Assembly: GCA_963734065.1 (NCBI GenBank)
Contig: CAVTFN010000005.1
Coordinates: 992,001-1,056,000 of the forward strand
Source of the DNA: DATBLE01 sp963734065
Lineage (GTDB): Bacteria; Actinomycetota; Thermoleophilia; Gaiellales; Gaiellaceae
DNA length: 64,000 nucleotides
Direction: 5' to 3'
Shown here piece after piece: positions 8,532-16,135 of this stretch. Positions within the stretch are counted from its first letter, which is position 1, and the number at the start of each line of letters is the position of its first letter. Under the pieces are notes generated by a model. That model was not told where the DNA came from. It did not search any database and worked only from the letters and a program-made list of their open reading frames with translations. A program made the position numbers and the translations under genes.

Positions 8532-9655
8532 CCGGCCGCCTCCTGGAGCAGCGCCTCCAGCCGGGTGTACACGGGCTCCGGCTCGAACCGCAGGACCGAC
8601 CCCGGAGCGACCGCCCGCAACCGCTCCCGCAGCCCCTCGTCCGCGAAGAAGCGTCGGATCGCGGCCGCGAACGCCTCCGGGTCGTCGGGCGGCACGAGCA
8701 GGCCGTTCTCGCCGTCCGTGACGATCTCGGCGACCCCGCCGACGCCGGTCGCGATCACGGGCGTACCGACCGCGAGCCCCTCGATCACGGAGTGCGGGAA
8801 GTTCTCCCAGCCGGACGAGAGCACTTCGGCGTCGGCGGCGGCGAGTAGCTCGAGGACTGTCTCCCGCGGCTGCGCACCCAGGAAGCGCACACGGTCGCCC
8901 AGGCCGAGCTCGGCGACGAGGGCGTCCAGCCGAGCGCGGTCCGGCCCGTCGCCGGCGATCACGAGGGCGACACCATCGCAGGCCTCGACCGCGCGCAGCA
9001 GGACGTCCAGCGACTTCTGGACAGACAGACGGCCGGCGAACACGAGCGTCGGCCCCTCGAAGCCGTGGCGCCGGCGCAGCTCGTCGCGCTCGCCGACCTC
9101 GGGCACTGCGATCGGGTTCGGCAGCACGACGATCCGGTCTCCGCGGACGAGCTGCCACTCGCCGGCGATGCGCCCGAGCGACGCGCTGGGGATCACGTAG
9201 CGCCGCGGCCCCCACAGCGTCAGGTCCCGCATCGCCTTCAGCCACGCGAGGCGGGGGTCGCGGGTGCGCTGGAAGTCCTCGATCGGGAGGCGCGTCAGCC
9301 CGTAGCGAAAGGCGCGCTCGTAGGCGGGATCGCCGGTGAGCTTGACCACGCTCGGCGTCCCGGCGAGCAGCGAGCCGACGCGCGTCCGGCCGTACATGCC
9401 CGTCGAGTAGACGACGTCCTTGCCGCGGGCGGAGCGGCGGACGAGCAGCGCGCCGCGCAGATAGCGGAGGAGGACGGGTTGCGCCCTCGAGATCCAGCGG
9501 ACGGGGTACGCCTCGGGCGCGGGTGCCGCCGGGGCAGTGGTCACGACTTCGACCTCGTGGCCTCGACCGCGCAGGAACTCGACCACCTCGGGCGCGTGGC
9601 TGGCCGGGCCGCCGACGTCCGGCGGCCAGATCCCGGAGACGACGAGGATCTTCAC
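8528..9655 (-). CDS. GT4 family glycosyltransferase
   Basis: A 375-residue GT4 enzyme starting at a GTG that overlaps the flippase stop (GTGA): MVKILVVSGIWPPDVGGPA, with the expected glycine-rich loop. The donor half has LVFAGRLSVQKSLDVLLRAV, LVIAGDGPDRARLDAL and GWENFPHSVIEGLAVGTPVI, where ENFPHSVIE fills the E-x7-E position. Overlaps on both sides show translational coupling. It is one of three glycosyltransferases in the flippase operon, consistent with an oligosaccharide repeat of several residues. Substrate not identified. Confidence 0.88.
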   Translation of the reverse strand: MKILVVSGIWPPDVGGPASHAPEVVEFLRGRGHEVEVVTTAPAAPAPEAYPVRWISRAQPVLLRYLRGALLVRRSARGKDVVYSTGMYGRTRVGSLLAGTPSVVKLTGDPAYERAFRYGLTRLPIEDFQRTRDPRLAWLKAMRDLTLWGPRRYVIPSASLGRIAGEWQLVRGDRIVVLPNPIAVPEVGERDELRRRHGFEGPTLVFAGRLSVQKSLDVLLRAVEACDGVALVIAGDGPDRARLDALVAELGLGDRVRFLGAQPRETVLELLAAADAEVLSSGWENFPHSVIEGLAVGTPVIATGVGGVAEIVTDGENGLLVPPDDPEAFAAAIRRFFADEGLRERLRAVAPGSVLRFEPEPVYTRLEALLQEAAG

Positions 9656-10935
9656 GAGGTCGCCGTCCGCTCCGTGGCGTGCTCGCGTTGGAGCCTGGCG
9701 AGCGCGACCAGCCACGCGATCGCGAACACGGTCGTCGCTACGAGGACGGCGGCCGCGGCGCCCGTCGCGTCCCAGATCGACCCGAAGACGAGCACGAGCG
9801 GGATCAGCACCAGCGTCTCGACCCCGTGCGTGGCGATGCGCAGCTCGGGGCGTCCGACCGAGACGGGCAGCGACTTCGTCCACGCGAAGACGAGCCCGAC
9901 CGCGCCGGCGATCAACATCAGGCGGGCGGCGTCCGTCGCCGGCTCGTACTTGTCGGTGAACACGATCCGAATCAGCGTGGGCATCCACCAGTACAGGAAG
10001 GGGACGGAGACGACCATCGCCACCAGCGCGGCGACGCTGTAGCGCCGCAGGCCGGCGAACACCCGCGCGCCCGCCCCCGCCTCCCAGTCGCGCGTCTGCT
10101 CGGTGATCAGGACGAGCCGCGCCGGGGCGGTCAGCGCGGTCAGCCCGGTCAGCGGCGCCTGCCCGGCGCGGAAGTAGCCGACCTGCGCCGGCACCGAGAC
10201 CGTCCCGAGCAGAAGCGGCGTGACCGCCGTGCGCAGGGAGACGATGCCCGAGCCGACGCTGGACCGGATCACGAACCGGACGATCTCCCGGCGGTCGTCG
10301 CCGAGCGGCTCGGGCGGGGCGGCCGGGAAGCGGGAGAAGACGCCGACCGCGGCCCGGCCCACCGCGATCGAGCCGGCGATCTGGCCGATCACGAGCCCGA
10401 TCACGGCGTCGGTGACGCCGTAGCGCGAGCCGATCACGAGCCCGATCGCGCGCAGGAGCTGCGTCAGCAACGTGTAGGCGGCGCGGACGTCGTAGCGGCC
10501 GGTCAGGACGAGCGCCGCTCCGGCCGGTGCCTCCGGGATGTACGAGACGGGCAGCAGCGCGGCGAGCAGGAACGGCGTCTGGAGCCCGCTCGCGTTGAAC
10601 AGCGTGTCGGCAAACGGTGCAATGATCGCGAGCCCGATCGCCGCGAGCAACGCGCCGAGTGTCTTCAGCCCCATCGCGCGGCGGTACAGCCGACGGAGCC
10701 GCCCCCACTGGGCGGTGGTCGTGTAGCGGAAGCCGTACTTGATCATCGCCTCCTCCACCGTCAGGTCGAGGAGCACCTGGAAGAAGCCGGCGGCGAAGAT
10801 GGCGAGCGTGAAGTGCCCGTACTCGACCGGGCCGAGCCGACGCGCTGCCACGATGCTTGCCAGAAACCCGAGTGCAACGCTTCCGTAGAGGCCGAGCGCC
10901 GTAGCGGAGCGCCGCCACAGGAGGCGCGTGTGCAT
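9652..10935 (-). CDS. Wzx-type polysaccharide flippase (MATE/MVF superfamily)
   Basis: A 427-residue protein with about twelve to fourteen hydrophobic helices, of the oligosaccharide-flippase type that moves polyprenyl-linked repeat units across the membrane. It opens with MHTRLLWRRSATALGLYGS and ASIVAARRLGPVEYGHFTLA; the RxLGxxxYG motif after the first helix is characteristic of Wzx/RfbX proteins. It is the first gene of the minus-strand operon. The ATG lies ten bases from a palindromic TATAGT element shared with the divergent ligase gene, so the transcript may be leaderless. Confidence 0.87.
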   Translation of the reverse strand: MHTRLLWRRSATALGLYGSVALGFLASIVAARRLGPVEYGHFTLAIFAAGFFQVLLDLTVEEAMIKYGFRYTTTAQWGRLRRLYRRAMGLKTLGALLAAIGLAIIAPFADTLFNASGLQTPFLLAALLPVSYIPEAPAGAALVLTGRYDVRAAYTLLTQLLRAIGLVIGSRYGVTDAVIGLVIGQIAGSIAVGRAAVGVFSRFPAAPPEPLGDDRREIVRFVIRSSVGSGIVSLRTAVTPLLLGTVSVPAQVGYFRAGQAPLTGLTALTAPARLVLITEQTRDWEAGAGARVFAGLRRYSVAALVAMVVSVPFLYWWMPTLIRIVFTDKYEPATDAARLMLIAGAVGLVFAWTKSLPVSVGRPELRIATHGVETLVLIPLVLVFGSIWDATGAAAAVLVATTVFAIAWLVALARLQREHATERTATS

Positions 10936-10943
10936 CCGGGCGT

Positions 10944-10955
10944 CCACTATAGTGG
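10944..10955. promoter_or_regulatory. Symmetric divergent promoter core
   Basis: CCACTATAGTGG is a perfect 12-base palindrome in the 26-base gap between the divergent flippase and ligase genes. Because ACTATAGT is self-complementary, each strand reads TATAGT, a good bacterial -10 hexamer. The distance to the start codon is 8 bases on the plus strand (GTG 10962) and 10 bases on the minus strand (ATG 10935). This would put both transcription starts at or next to the start codons, giving leaderless mRNAs. No Shine-Dalgarno fits in so short a gap. Assignment as a promoter is inference. Confidence 0.55.
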
Positions 10956-10961
10956 CCGCCG

Positions 10962-12407
10962 GTGGCGGCCCGGACGTCGTTGGGCGGTGAGCGGGGCGTC
11001 GCGTTCCCGCGGGCATCGCCGGGGGCCTGGGTACTCGCACTCGCCTTTCCGATCCTGCTCGTCCACATCGACTTCCAGCCGGGTTGGGACACGACGATCG
11101 GCGCGAGCCATGCGCACATCGTCCTCTCCGACCTGGCTGTTCTCGCCTGCTTGGTCGCGGCGCTGGCGGTCGCGGCCCGCGACGGGCTCGGGAGGCTGCG
11201 GGGCGGACTGCCGGCCTGGATCGCGATCGGCGCCTTCCTCGCCTGGGTCGGCGCCGCGACCGTCTACCCGCTGCGCGGCTCCGACCCGTACCCCTGGCAC
11301 GACCACGTGGTCACGACCGGCAAGTACGTCGAGTACGCGCTGCTCGCGCCGGCGGCCGTGTTGCTCCTGCGGCGCGTCGACGATCTGTTGCTCCTTCTGC
11401 TCGTCGTCGTCGCGTCGAGCGCCGTCGCCTCGACGCTGGCCGTCGTGCAGTTCTTCGGCTGGCGGATCGCGGGCGGGTGGCCGGCGGGGTACCGGCAGCC
11501 GTCGTTCCTCGGCCATCACGACTTCGCCTCGCTGTCCGGCTTCGCGCTCGCGATCGCCCTGGCCGCGATCGCGCTGCCGGCCTGGCGGTTCGACCGCCGG
11601 ATCGCCGCGGTCGCGGGCGCCAGCGGCGTGGTGGGTCTGCTCGTCTCCGGCTCCCTCGCGGGGGCGTTCGGGCTGGTCGCCGCGGGCGTGGTCGCCGCCG
11701 TGGTCGCCCGCGGGTCGGCGCGCAGGGTCGTGGCGATCCTCGTCATCTCGGTCGGCGTCCTCGGCGGAGTCGTCCTCTTCCGAGGCGGCGACGTGAAGTC
11801 GTTCCTCCACTTCGCCGGGATCGGCAAGCAGGAGGAGCAGCTCGGCGTCGAGAGCTACGTCCAACGGACGATGCTCGTCTACTACGGCTGGCGCGTCTTC
11901 CTCGACCACCCGCTCGCCGGCGCCGGCTGGCAGGCGTCCAACGACGAGTATGTCTACGGGCCGCTGCTGCCGGTGCTGCACCGCAGGTTCCCGAACACCC
12001 CGCCGCAGGCGTTTCCGACTCCGGAGCATCCCTACGGGGTGCAGAACGCCTACGTCCAGGCGCTGTCCGACCTCGGCGTGGTCGGGCTCGTGCTCTTCCT
12101 CGGCGCGCTGCTCACGCCCCTCGCCCTCGGCGGGCTGCGGTTGGTGCGCGGTCCGCCCAACGCGGCGTCACTGATTCCGGTCTCGTGGCTGCTGGTGACG
12201 ATGGGCGTCCTGACCGCGATCGGCCTCGTCGCCGGCATCCCGCTCGACGCCATGCTGTGGATCGCCGCCGGGCTCTGCGCCGCGCCGCCGCTCCTTACCG
12301 AGCTCGAGGCAGCCGAAAAACGCCGAGAAACGCCAGACCCCCACCCAGGGTGGGGAGCCGTCCCGCCGCCCTCGACCGGCAACGGTACCGTCGATCTGCG
12401 CACGTAG
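10962..12407 (+). CDS. O-antigen ligase / polysaccharide polymerase-like membrane protein
   Basis: A 481-residue multispanning protein of the Wzy/WaaL (O-antigen ligase) superfamily, which polymerises or transfers lipid-linked glycans outside the membrane. Ten or more hydrophobic segments are present. The long periplasmic loop after the central helices contains RTMLVYYGWRVFLDHPLAGA, and then GVQNAYVQALSDLGVVGLVL, matching the H/N-x-Y-x-x-x-L-x-x-x-G pattern of this family. The GTG start is set by the divergent promoter just upstream. Its place opposite the flippase fits a Wzx/Wzy-type pathway. The last 30 residues are polar and unrelated to the family. Confidence 0.82.
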   Translation: MAARTSLGGERGVAFPRASPGAWVLALAFPILLVHIDFQPGWDTTIGASHAHIVLSDLAVLACLVAALAVAARDGLGRLRGGLPAWIAIGAFLAWVGAATVYPLRGSDPYPWHDHVVTTGKYVEYALLAPAAVLLLRRVDDLLLLLLVVVASSAVASTLAVVQFFGWRIAGGWPAGYRQPSFLGHHDFASLSGFALAIALAAIALPAWRFDRRIAAVAGASGVVGLLVSGSLAGAFGLVAAGVVAAVVARGSARRVVAILVISVGVLGGVVLFRGGDVKSFLHFAGIGKQEEQLGVESYVQRTMLVYYGWRVFLDHPLAGAGWQASNDEYVYGPLLPVLHRRFPNTPPQAFPTPEHPYGVQNAYVQALSDLGVVGLVLFLGALLTPLALGGLRLVRGPPNAASLIPVSWLLVTMGVLTAIGLVAGIPLDAMLWIAAGLCAAPPLLTELEAAEKRRETPDPHPGWGAVPPPSTGNGTVDLRT

Positions 12408-12814
12408 GACGTATGGCTTCGTGCCGATTCGGTGCCAATTTGGATCGCTCCGGGCTACGGTCGACTCGTCAGGAGCATCGGCGCTCTCACGAGCGGCTTC
12501 GGCAGTGTCACCGGAAGGCAGGGACAGGCTGAAACCTGTCCTCCTCGACCCGAGCCGACCTCGAGTCCTCGATCGCCGCCGCGGCGCCCACATGGCGGCC
12601 GCGGCCACGAACGAGATGAGGTGCGAACGCACCGGAAGGGCGAAAACCTCCGCCGGCTCCGCGACCGCGCGCGCTCTGGTTCCGCCCGCAAGGAGGGGGT
12701 CGGTGGGGGAACCAGGGGTTCTGCCCACGCGCTTCGCGCGTGAGGCAGGGCGCCGGCCGCCCAGAAGCAAACCCGTCGCGGCCCGCTTTCCCCCATGCGT
12801 AGGATGGCTACCCG
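12408..12814 (+). other. 407-base non-coding spacer with strong hairpins; possible structured leader
   Basis: No convincing gene is present. On the plus strand there are several inverted repeats. GGACAGG/CCTGTCC with a six-base loop lies at 12522-12541. TGGTTCC/GGAACCA enclosing a G-rich loop spans 12677-12714. A compact stem CTGCC-CACGCGC-TTC-GCGCGTG-A-GGCAG spans 12721-12748. The stretch from about 12620 to 12790 (GCAAGGAGGGGG, then GGGGGAACCAGGGG, GGCAGGGC and AAACCCGTC) loosely recalls actinobacterial c-di-AMP (ydaO) riboswitches, but the conserved GTGAA and CAGCTAACC elements are missing. I treat it as an unassigned structured leader of the epimerase gene. Confidence 0.3.
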
Positions 12815-13753
12815 ATGGCGAAGGTGCTCGTCACGGGTGGCGCGGGGTTCATCGGGTCCAACCTCGTCCGCGGGCTGCTGGAGCGCGGCGACGACGTCCG
12901 CGTGCTCGACAACTTCTCGACCGGCAACCGCGCGAACCTGGAGGGCCTCGGCGTCGAGGTGGTAGAGGGCGAGCTGCGCAGCTACGAGCGCGTCCACAAC
13001 GCCGTCCGCGGCACCGAGGTCGTCTATCACCTCGGCGCGCTCGGCTCGGTCCCCCGATCGGTGCAGGATCCGCTCACCTCGAGCGCGGTCAACGTCGAGG
13101 GCACGCTGAATGTCCTGCTCGCCGCCCGGGACGAAGGGGTTCGCCGGGTCGTCTACACGTCGAGCTCTTCTGTCTACGGAAGCAGCGCCGCCCTCCCTGC
13201 CCACGAGGACGCCGCGCCGGACCCCCTCTCGCCCTATGGAGTCGCCAAGCTGGCCGCCGAGCGCTACTGCATCTCGTTCTCGCGCGTCTACGAGCGCTTC
13301 GAGAGCGTCGTCGTCCGCTACTTCAACGTCTTCGGCCCGCGCCAGAGCCCGTTCTCGCAGTACGCCGCGGTCGTCCCCCTGTTCATCACCGCGATCGCGA
13401 ACGGCCGGCCGGTGACGATCGAGGGGGACGGCGAGCAGCGGCGCGACTTCACCTACGTCGAGAACGTCGTCGACGGTACGCTCAAGGCCGGCGACACGGC
13501 CGGCGTCAGCGGCCGGATCTTCAACCTGGCGGCGAGCGCGCCGGCCAGCGTGAACGAGCTGGCCGAGCTGATCGGGACGATCGTCGGCCGGCCTGTCGAG
13601 CGGACGACCGCCCCGCAGCGCGCGGGCGACATCAGGAACTCCTGGGCCGACATCTCGGCCGCACGGGAGACGCTGGGCTACGAGCCCTCGGTCGGTCTCG
13701 AGGACGGCCTCCGCCGCACCGTCGAGGCGATCGACCCACACCGACAGGACTAG
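12815..13753 (+). CDS. NAD-dependent nucleotide-sugar epimerase/dehydratase (extended SDR)
   Basis: A 312-residue extended SDR, most like UDP-hexose (UDP-GlcNAc/UDP-Glc) 4-epimerases of surface-glycan loci. Visible features are the NAD loop TGGAGFIG at residues 7-14, LDNFSTGNRANL, the catalytic serine strand TSSSSVYG (115-122), Tyr141 and Lys145 in YGVAK, and RYFNVFGPRQSPFSQYAAVV in the sugar-binding region. It would supply an epimerised nucleotide sugar for the glycosyltransferases around it. The next gene starts immediately after its stop. The exact substrate is not decided by these motifs. Confidence 0.87.
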   Translation: MAKVLVTGGAGFIGSNLVRGLLERGDDVRVLDNFSTGNRANLEGLGVEVVEGELRSYERVHNAVRGTEVVYHLGALGSVPRSVQDPLTSSAVNVEGTLNVLLAARDEGVRRVVYTSSSSVYGSSAALPAHEDAAPDPLSPYGVAKLAAERYCISFSRVYERFESVVVRYFNVFGPRQSPFSQYAAVVPLFITAIANGRPVTIEGDGEQRRDFTYVENVVDGTLKAGDTAGVSGRIFNLAASAPASVNELAELIGTIVGRPVERTTAPQRAGDIRNSWADISAARETLGYEPSVGLEDGLRRTVEAIDPHRQD

Positions 13754-13755
13754 TC

Positions 13756-14991
13756 CTGGCCACGCGGCGCGCCCCGATCCGGGTCCTGAGGGCGATCGCC
13801 CGGCTGAACATGGGCGGGCCGGCCCTCCACGTCTCATACCTGTCGGCCGGCCTGCGCGAGCGCGGGTACGAGACGATCCTCGTCGCCGGGAGCGTCGGCC
13901 AGGGCGAGCAGTCGATGGCGTACGTCGCCGAGGAGCTCGGCGTGCCGGTCGTGACGATCCCGCACCTGCACCGCGAGATCTCGCCGGTGCGCGACCTGCT
14001 CGCGACCGTGCGCCTTGCGCGGATCATCCGCGCCGAGCGGCCGTCGATCCTGCACACGCACACCGCCAAGGCCGGCGCGGTCGGCCGCGTCGCGGCGCTC
14101 CTCGCCGGCCGCCGCCGGCCGCCGATCATCGTGCACACGTTCCACGGCCACGTGCTCCGCGGATACTTCGGCCGCTTCTGGACCGGCGTCTTCCGCCTGC
14201 TCGAGCGGTGGCTCGCCCGGATCACCGACGCGCTCGTGGCGGTGAGCCCGGAGGTGCGCGACGAGCTCGTCGCCTTCGGTGTCGCGCCGGCCTCGAAGTT
14301 CCGCGTCATCCGCCTGGGCATCGAGCTCGACGAGCGCCTCGACCGCGACGGCGCTGCACGGGCCGAGACCCGGCGCGTGATGGGGATCGGAGACGAGCGG
14401 TTCGTGGTGGGCTGGATCGGCCGGATGACGGCCGTGAAGCGGACCGACATCGTCCTCAGGTCGTTCCGCCGCCTGAGGGACGAAGGCGTCGACGCCGTTC
14501 TCTGCATGGTCGGCGACGGCCCCGACCGGCGCTCGGTCGAGGATCTGGCCGGCGAGCTCGGGGTCATGCGCGACAGCCTGTTCCCCGGCTACCAGGAGGA
14601 CGTCGGGCCGTTCTTCGCAGCGTTCGACGTCTTCGTCCTCCCTTCGGGGAACGAGGGGACACCGGTGACGGCGATCGAGGCGCTCGCGAGCGGCTGCCCC
14701 GTCGTCGCCACCCGCGTCGGCGGCGTGCCCGACGTCGTCACCGACGGCGAGGACGGCTTCCTGGTCGAGCCGGGCGACGTCGAGGAGCTGGCGGCGAGAC
14801 TCGCCCAGCTCGCGAACGACCCGGACCTGCGCGGACGGATGGGCGCCGCCGGGCGCGAGCGTATGCGGAGCCGCTACGCGGTCGACAGGCTGATCGACGA
14901 CATCGACCGCCTGTACCGCGACCTGCTCGAGCGCAAGGGGGTCGACCCGGCGTCGGTCGCCACTAGTGCGGGAGGTGCTGGAAGGCGCTGA
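13756..14991 (+). CDS. GT4 family glycosyltransferase, no canonical start codon
   Basis: About 411 residues of GT4 glycosyltransferase: RVLRAIARLNMGGPALHVSY at the N-terminus, ILHTHTAKAGAVGRVAALLA, FVVGWIGRMTAVKRTDIVLR, and the donor motif GNEGTPVTAIEALASGCPVV. The conserved first strand begins directly after the epimerase stop, and the frame has no ATG, GTG or TTG between that stop and the internal ATG at 13810. That ATG would delete the first strand and half of the glycine loop. I placed the start at CTG 13756, two bases past the stop, which implies a rare CTG start or a sequence error. The 3' end overlaps the convergent hydrolase gene by 29 bp. Confidence 0.82.
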   Translation: MATRRAPIRVLRAIARLNMGGPALHVSYLSAGLRERGYETILVAGSVGQGEQSMAYVAEELGVPVVTIPHLHREISPVRDLLATVRLARIIRAERPSILHTHTAKAGAVGRVAALLAGRRRPPIIVHTFHGHVLRGYFGRFWTGVFRLLERWLARITDALVAVSPEVRDELVAFGVAPASKFRVIRLGIELDERLDRDGAARAETRRVMGIGDERFVVGWIGRMTAVKRTDIVLRSFRRLRDEGVDAVLCMVGDGPDRRSVEDLAGELGVMRDSLFPGYQEDVGPFFAAFDVFVLPSGNEGTPVTAIEALASGCPVVATRVGGVPDVVTDGEDGFLVEPGDVEELAARLAQLANDPDLRGRMGAAGRERMRSRYAVDRLIDDIDRLYRDLLERKGVDPASVATSAGGAGRR

Positions 14992-16135
14992 ACGCCGGCT
15001 TGCGCACGCCGCGGGTCGTGACCAGGCCCGACTGCCAGCCGGCGACATTCGGCTCGTCCCGGACCAGGAACCACAGCATCAGCTTGATTCGCGGGTTCCT
15101 CCGGGCGACCGCGAACGCCTGCGTCAGGTACCTCGCCTGTTTCGCCCAGGAGACGCCGAAGTGCGGATCGGGCGGGTTCGTCTGGTAGCCGTACTCGGTG
15201 ATCCAGATCGGTCTCGCGCCGTACAGGTGGCCGACCGCGGCGATCAGGATGTTGATGTTCGCGAGGGTGATCGCGGTCGGCACGCCGCCGGACTTCGTCC
15301 CCGGCGGCCGCGTCGTCGGCGTCTCGGTCGGCACCCCGTAGTACGGGTTGTGGGCATAGGCGTCGAACGTCTTCATCCCCGCTTTCTTGGCGGCGGTCAG
15401 GAACGCGACCGGCGAGACCGACGGCCGGGCGCTCGCCGGGTTGTTGTTGCCGCGTGGCGCGGTCACGCCGCAGGCGACCTGCTCGCCCTTGTACAGCGTC
15501 GAGTGGACGCCCGCGTAGACCGCGTTGCAGATCTTGGCGTAGTCGCGGGCGCTCTGGATCACCCACTTCCCCTTCTCCTTCACGAACTGGGGCCGGAGGA
15601 AGTTCGGGTTGTTCGGCTCGTTCCAGGCCGCCCACAACCGGACCGCGGGCAGCACGCGGCCGTCGTTGCCGACATAGGTGCCGCTGTAGCGGGCGGCGGC
15701 CGCGTACGCGAACCCCCGCAGGAAGGCGTAGTTCCGCGGCGGGCGGTTGGAGCTCTGGCCGCCGTTCGCCCAGCGCGGCGTGCCGGTGATCGAGAACAGG
15801 AGTTTGATCCCGGACGCGGCCGCGTAGAACGCCGTGCGGTCGTAGATCGACCAGTCGTAGGCGGCGTCTCGCGGATCGCTCGACTGGAACGGACGGTGCT
15901 TCGCCACCCCGAGCGGTCCGCCCCAGTAGAGGTTCACCCGCAGGACGCCGACGTGAAGCGCCTTGTACTGGGAGAAGACCTGGTCGAGGTTGCCGAAGAA
16001 GGTCTGACCCTCGTCGTAGACGCCGATCGACATGCCCGACGCGGCCAGAGCCGGCGGCGGCGCAGCGGCCGCGGGCACGCACAAGCCGGCGGCGGCCGCC
16101 AGGGTCGCCGCCAGGACCCGCCACGGATTAGACAC
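14963..16135 (-). CDS. Secreted glycoside hydrolase, TIM-barrel (GH5/GH39-like)
   Basis: A 390-residue protein with a signal peptide (VLAATLAAAAGLCVPAAAA) and a retaining clan-A type catalytic barrel. Glu173 in LWAAWNEPNNP is the likely acid/base. Glu314 in IWITEYGYQTN is the likely nucleophile, at the end of a beta strand. Such proteins in glycan loci trim or remodel the exported polymer. The GTG start overlaps the end of the intein-containing decarboxylase gene by 8 bp, so the two are coupled. The family subdivision (GH5, GH39 or a neighbouring unclassified group) cannot be fixed by eye. Confidence 0.8.
   Translation of the reverse strand: MSNPWRVLAATLAAAAGLCVPAAAAPPPALAASGMSIGVYDEGQTFFGNLDQVFSQYKALHVGVLRVNLYWGGPLGVAKHRPFQSSDPRDAAYDWSIYDRTAFYAAASGIKLLFSITGTPRWANGGQSSNRPPRNYAFLRGFAYAAAARYSGTYVGNDGRVLPAVRLWAAWNEPNNPNFLRPQFVKEKGKWVIQSARDYAKICNAVYAGVHSTLYKGEQVACGVTAPRGNNNPASARPSVSPVAFLTAAKKAGMKTFDAYAHNPYYGVPTETPTTRPPGTKSGGVPTAITLANINILIAAVGHLYGARPIWITEYGYQTNPPDPHFGVSWAKQARYLTQAFAVARRNPRIKLMLWFLVRDEPNVAGWQSGLVTTRGVRKPAFSAFQHLPH

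Noticed and set aside
9523..11796. Very long plus-strand frame opposite the flippase and glycosyltransferase
   Set aside because: Arg/Ala/Gly/Asp-rich shadow of the real minus-strand genes and of the ligase gene; no domain visible.
12620..12790. c-di-AMP (ydaO) riboswitch
   Set aside because: Some G-rich blocks are similar, but the conserved GTGAA and CAGCTAACC elements are absent, so I kept it only as an unassigned structured leader.
12421..14991. An 856-codon plus-strand frame covering the leader, the epimerase region and the GT4 gene
   Set aside because: Only its last 411 codons are protein-like; the rest is out of frame with the clear epimerase gene.
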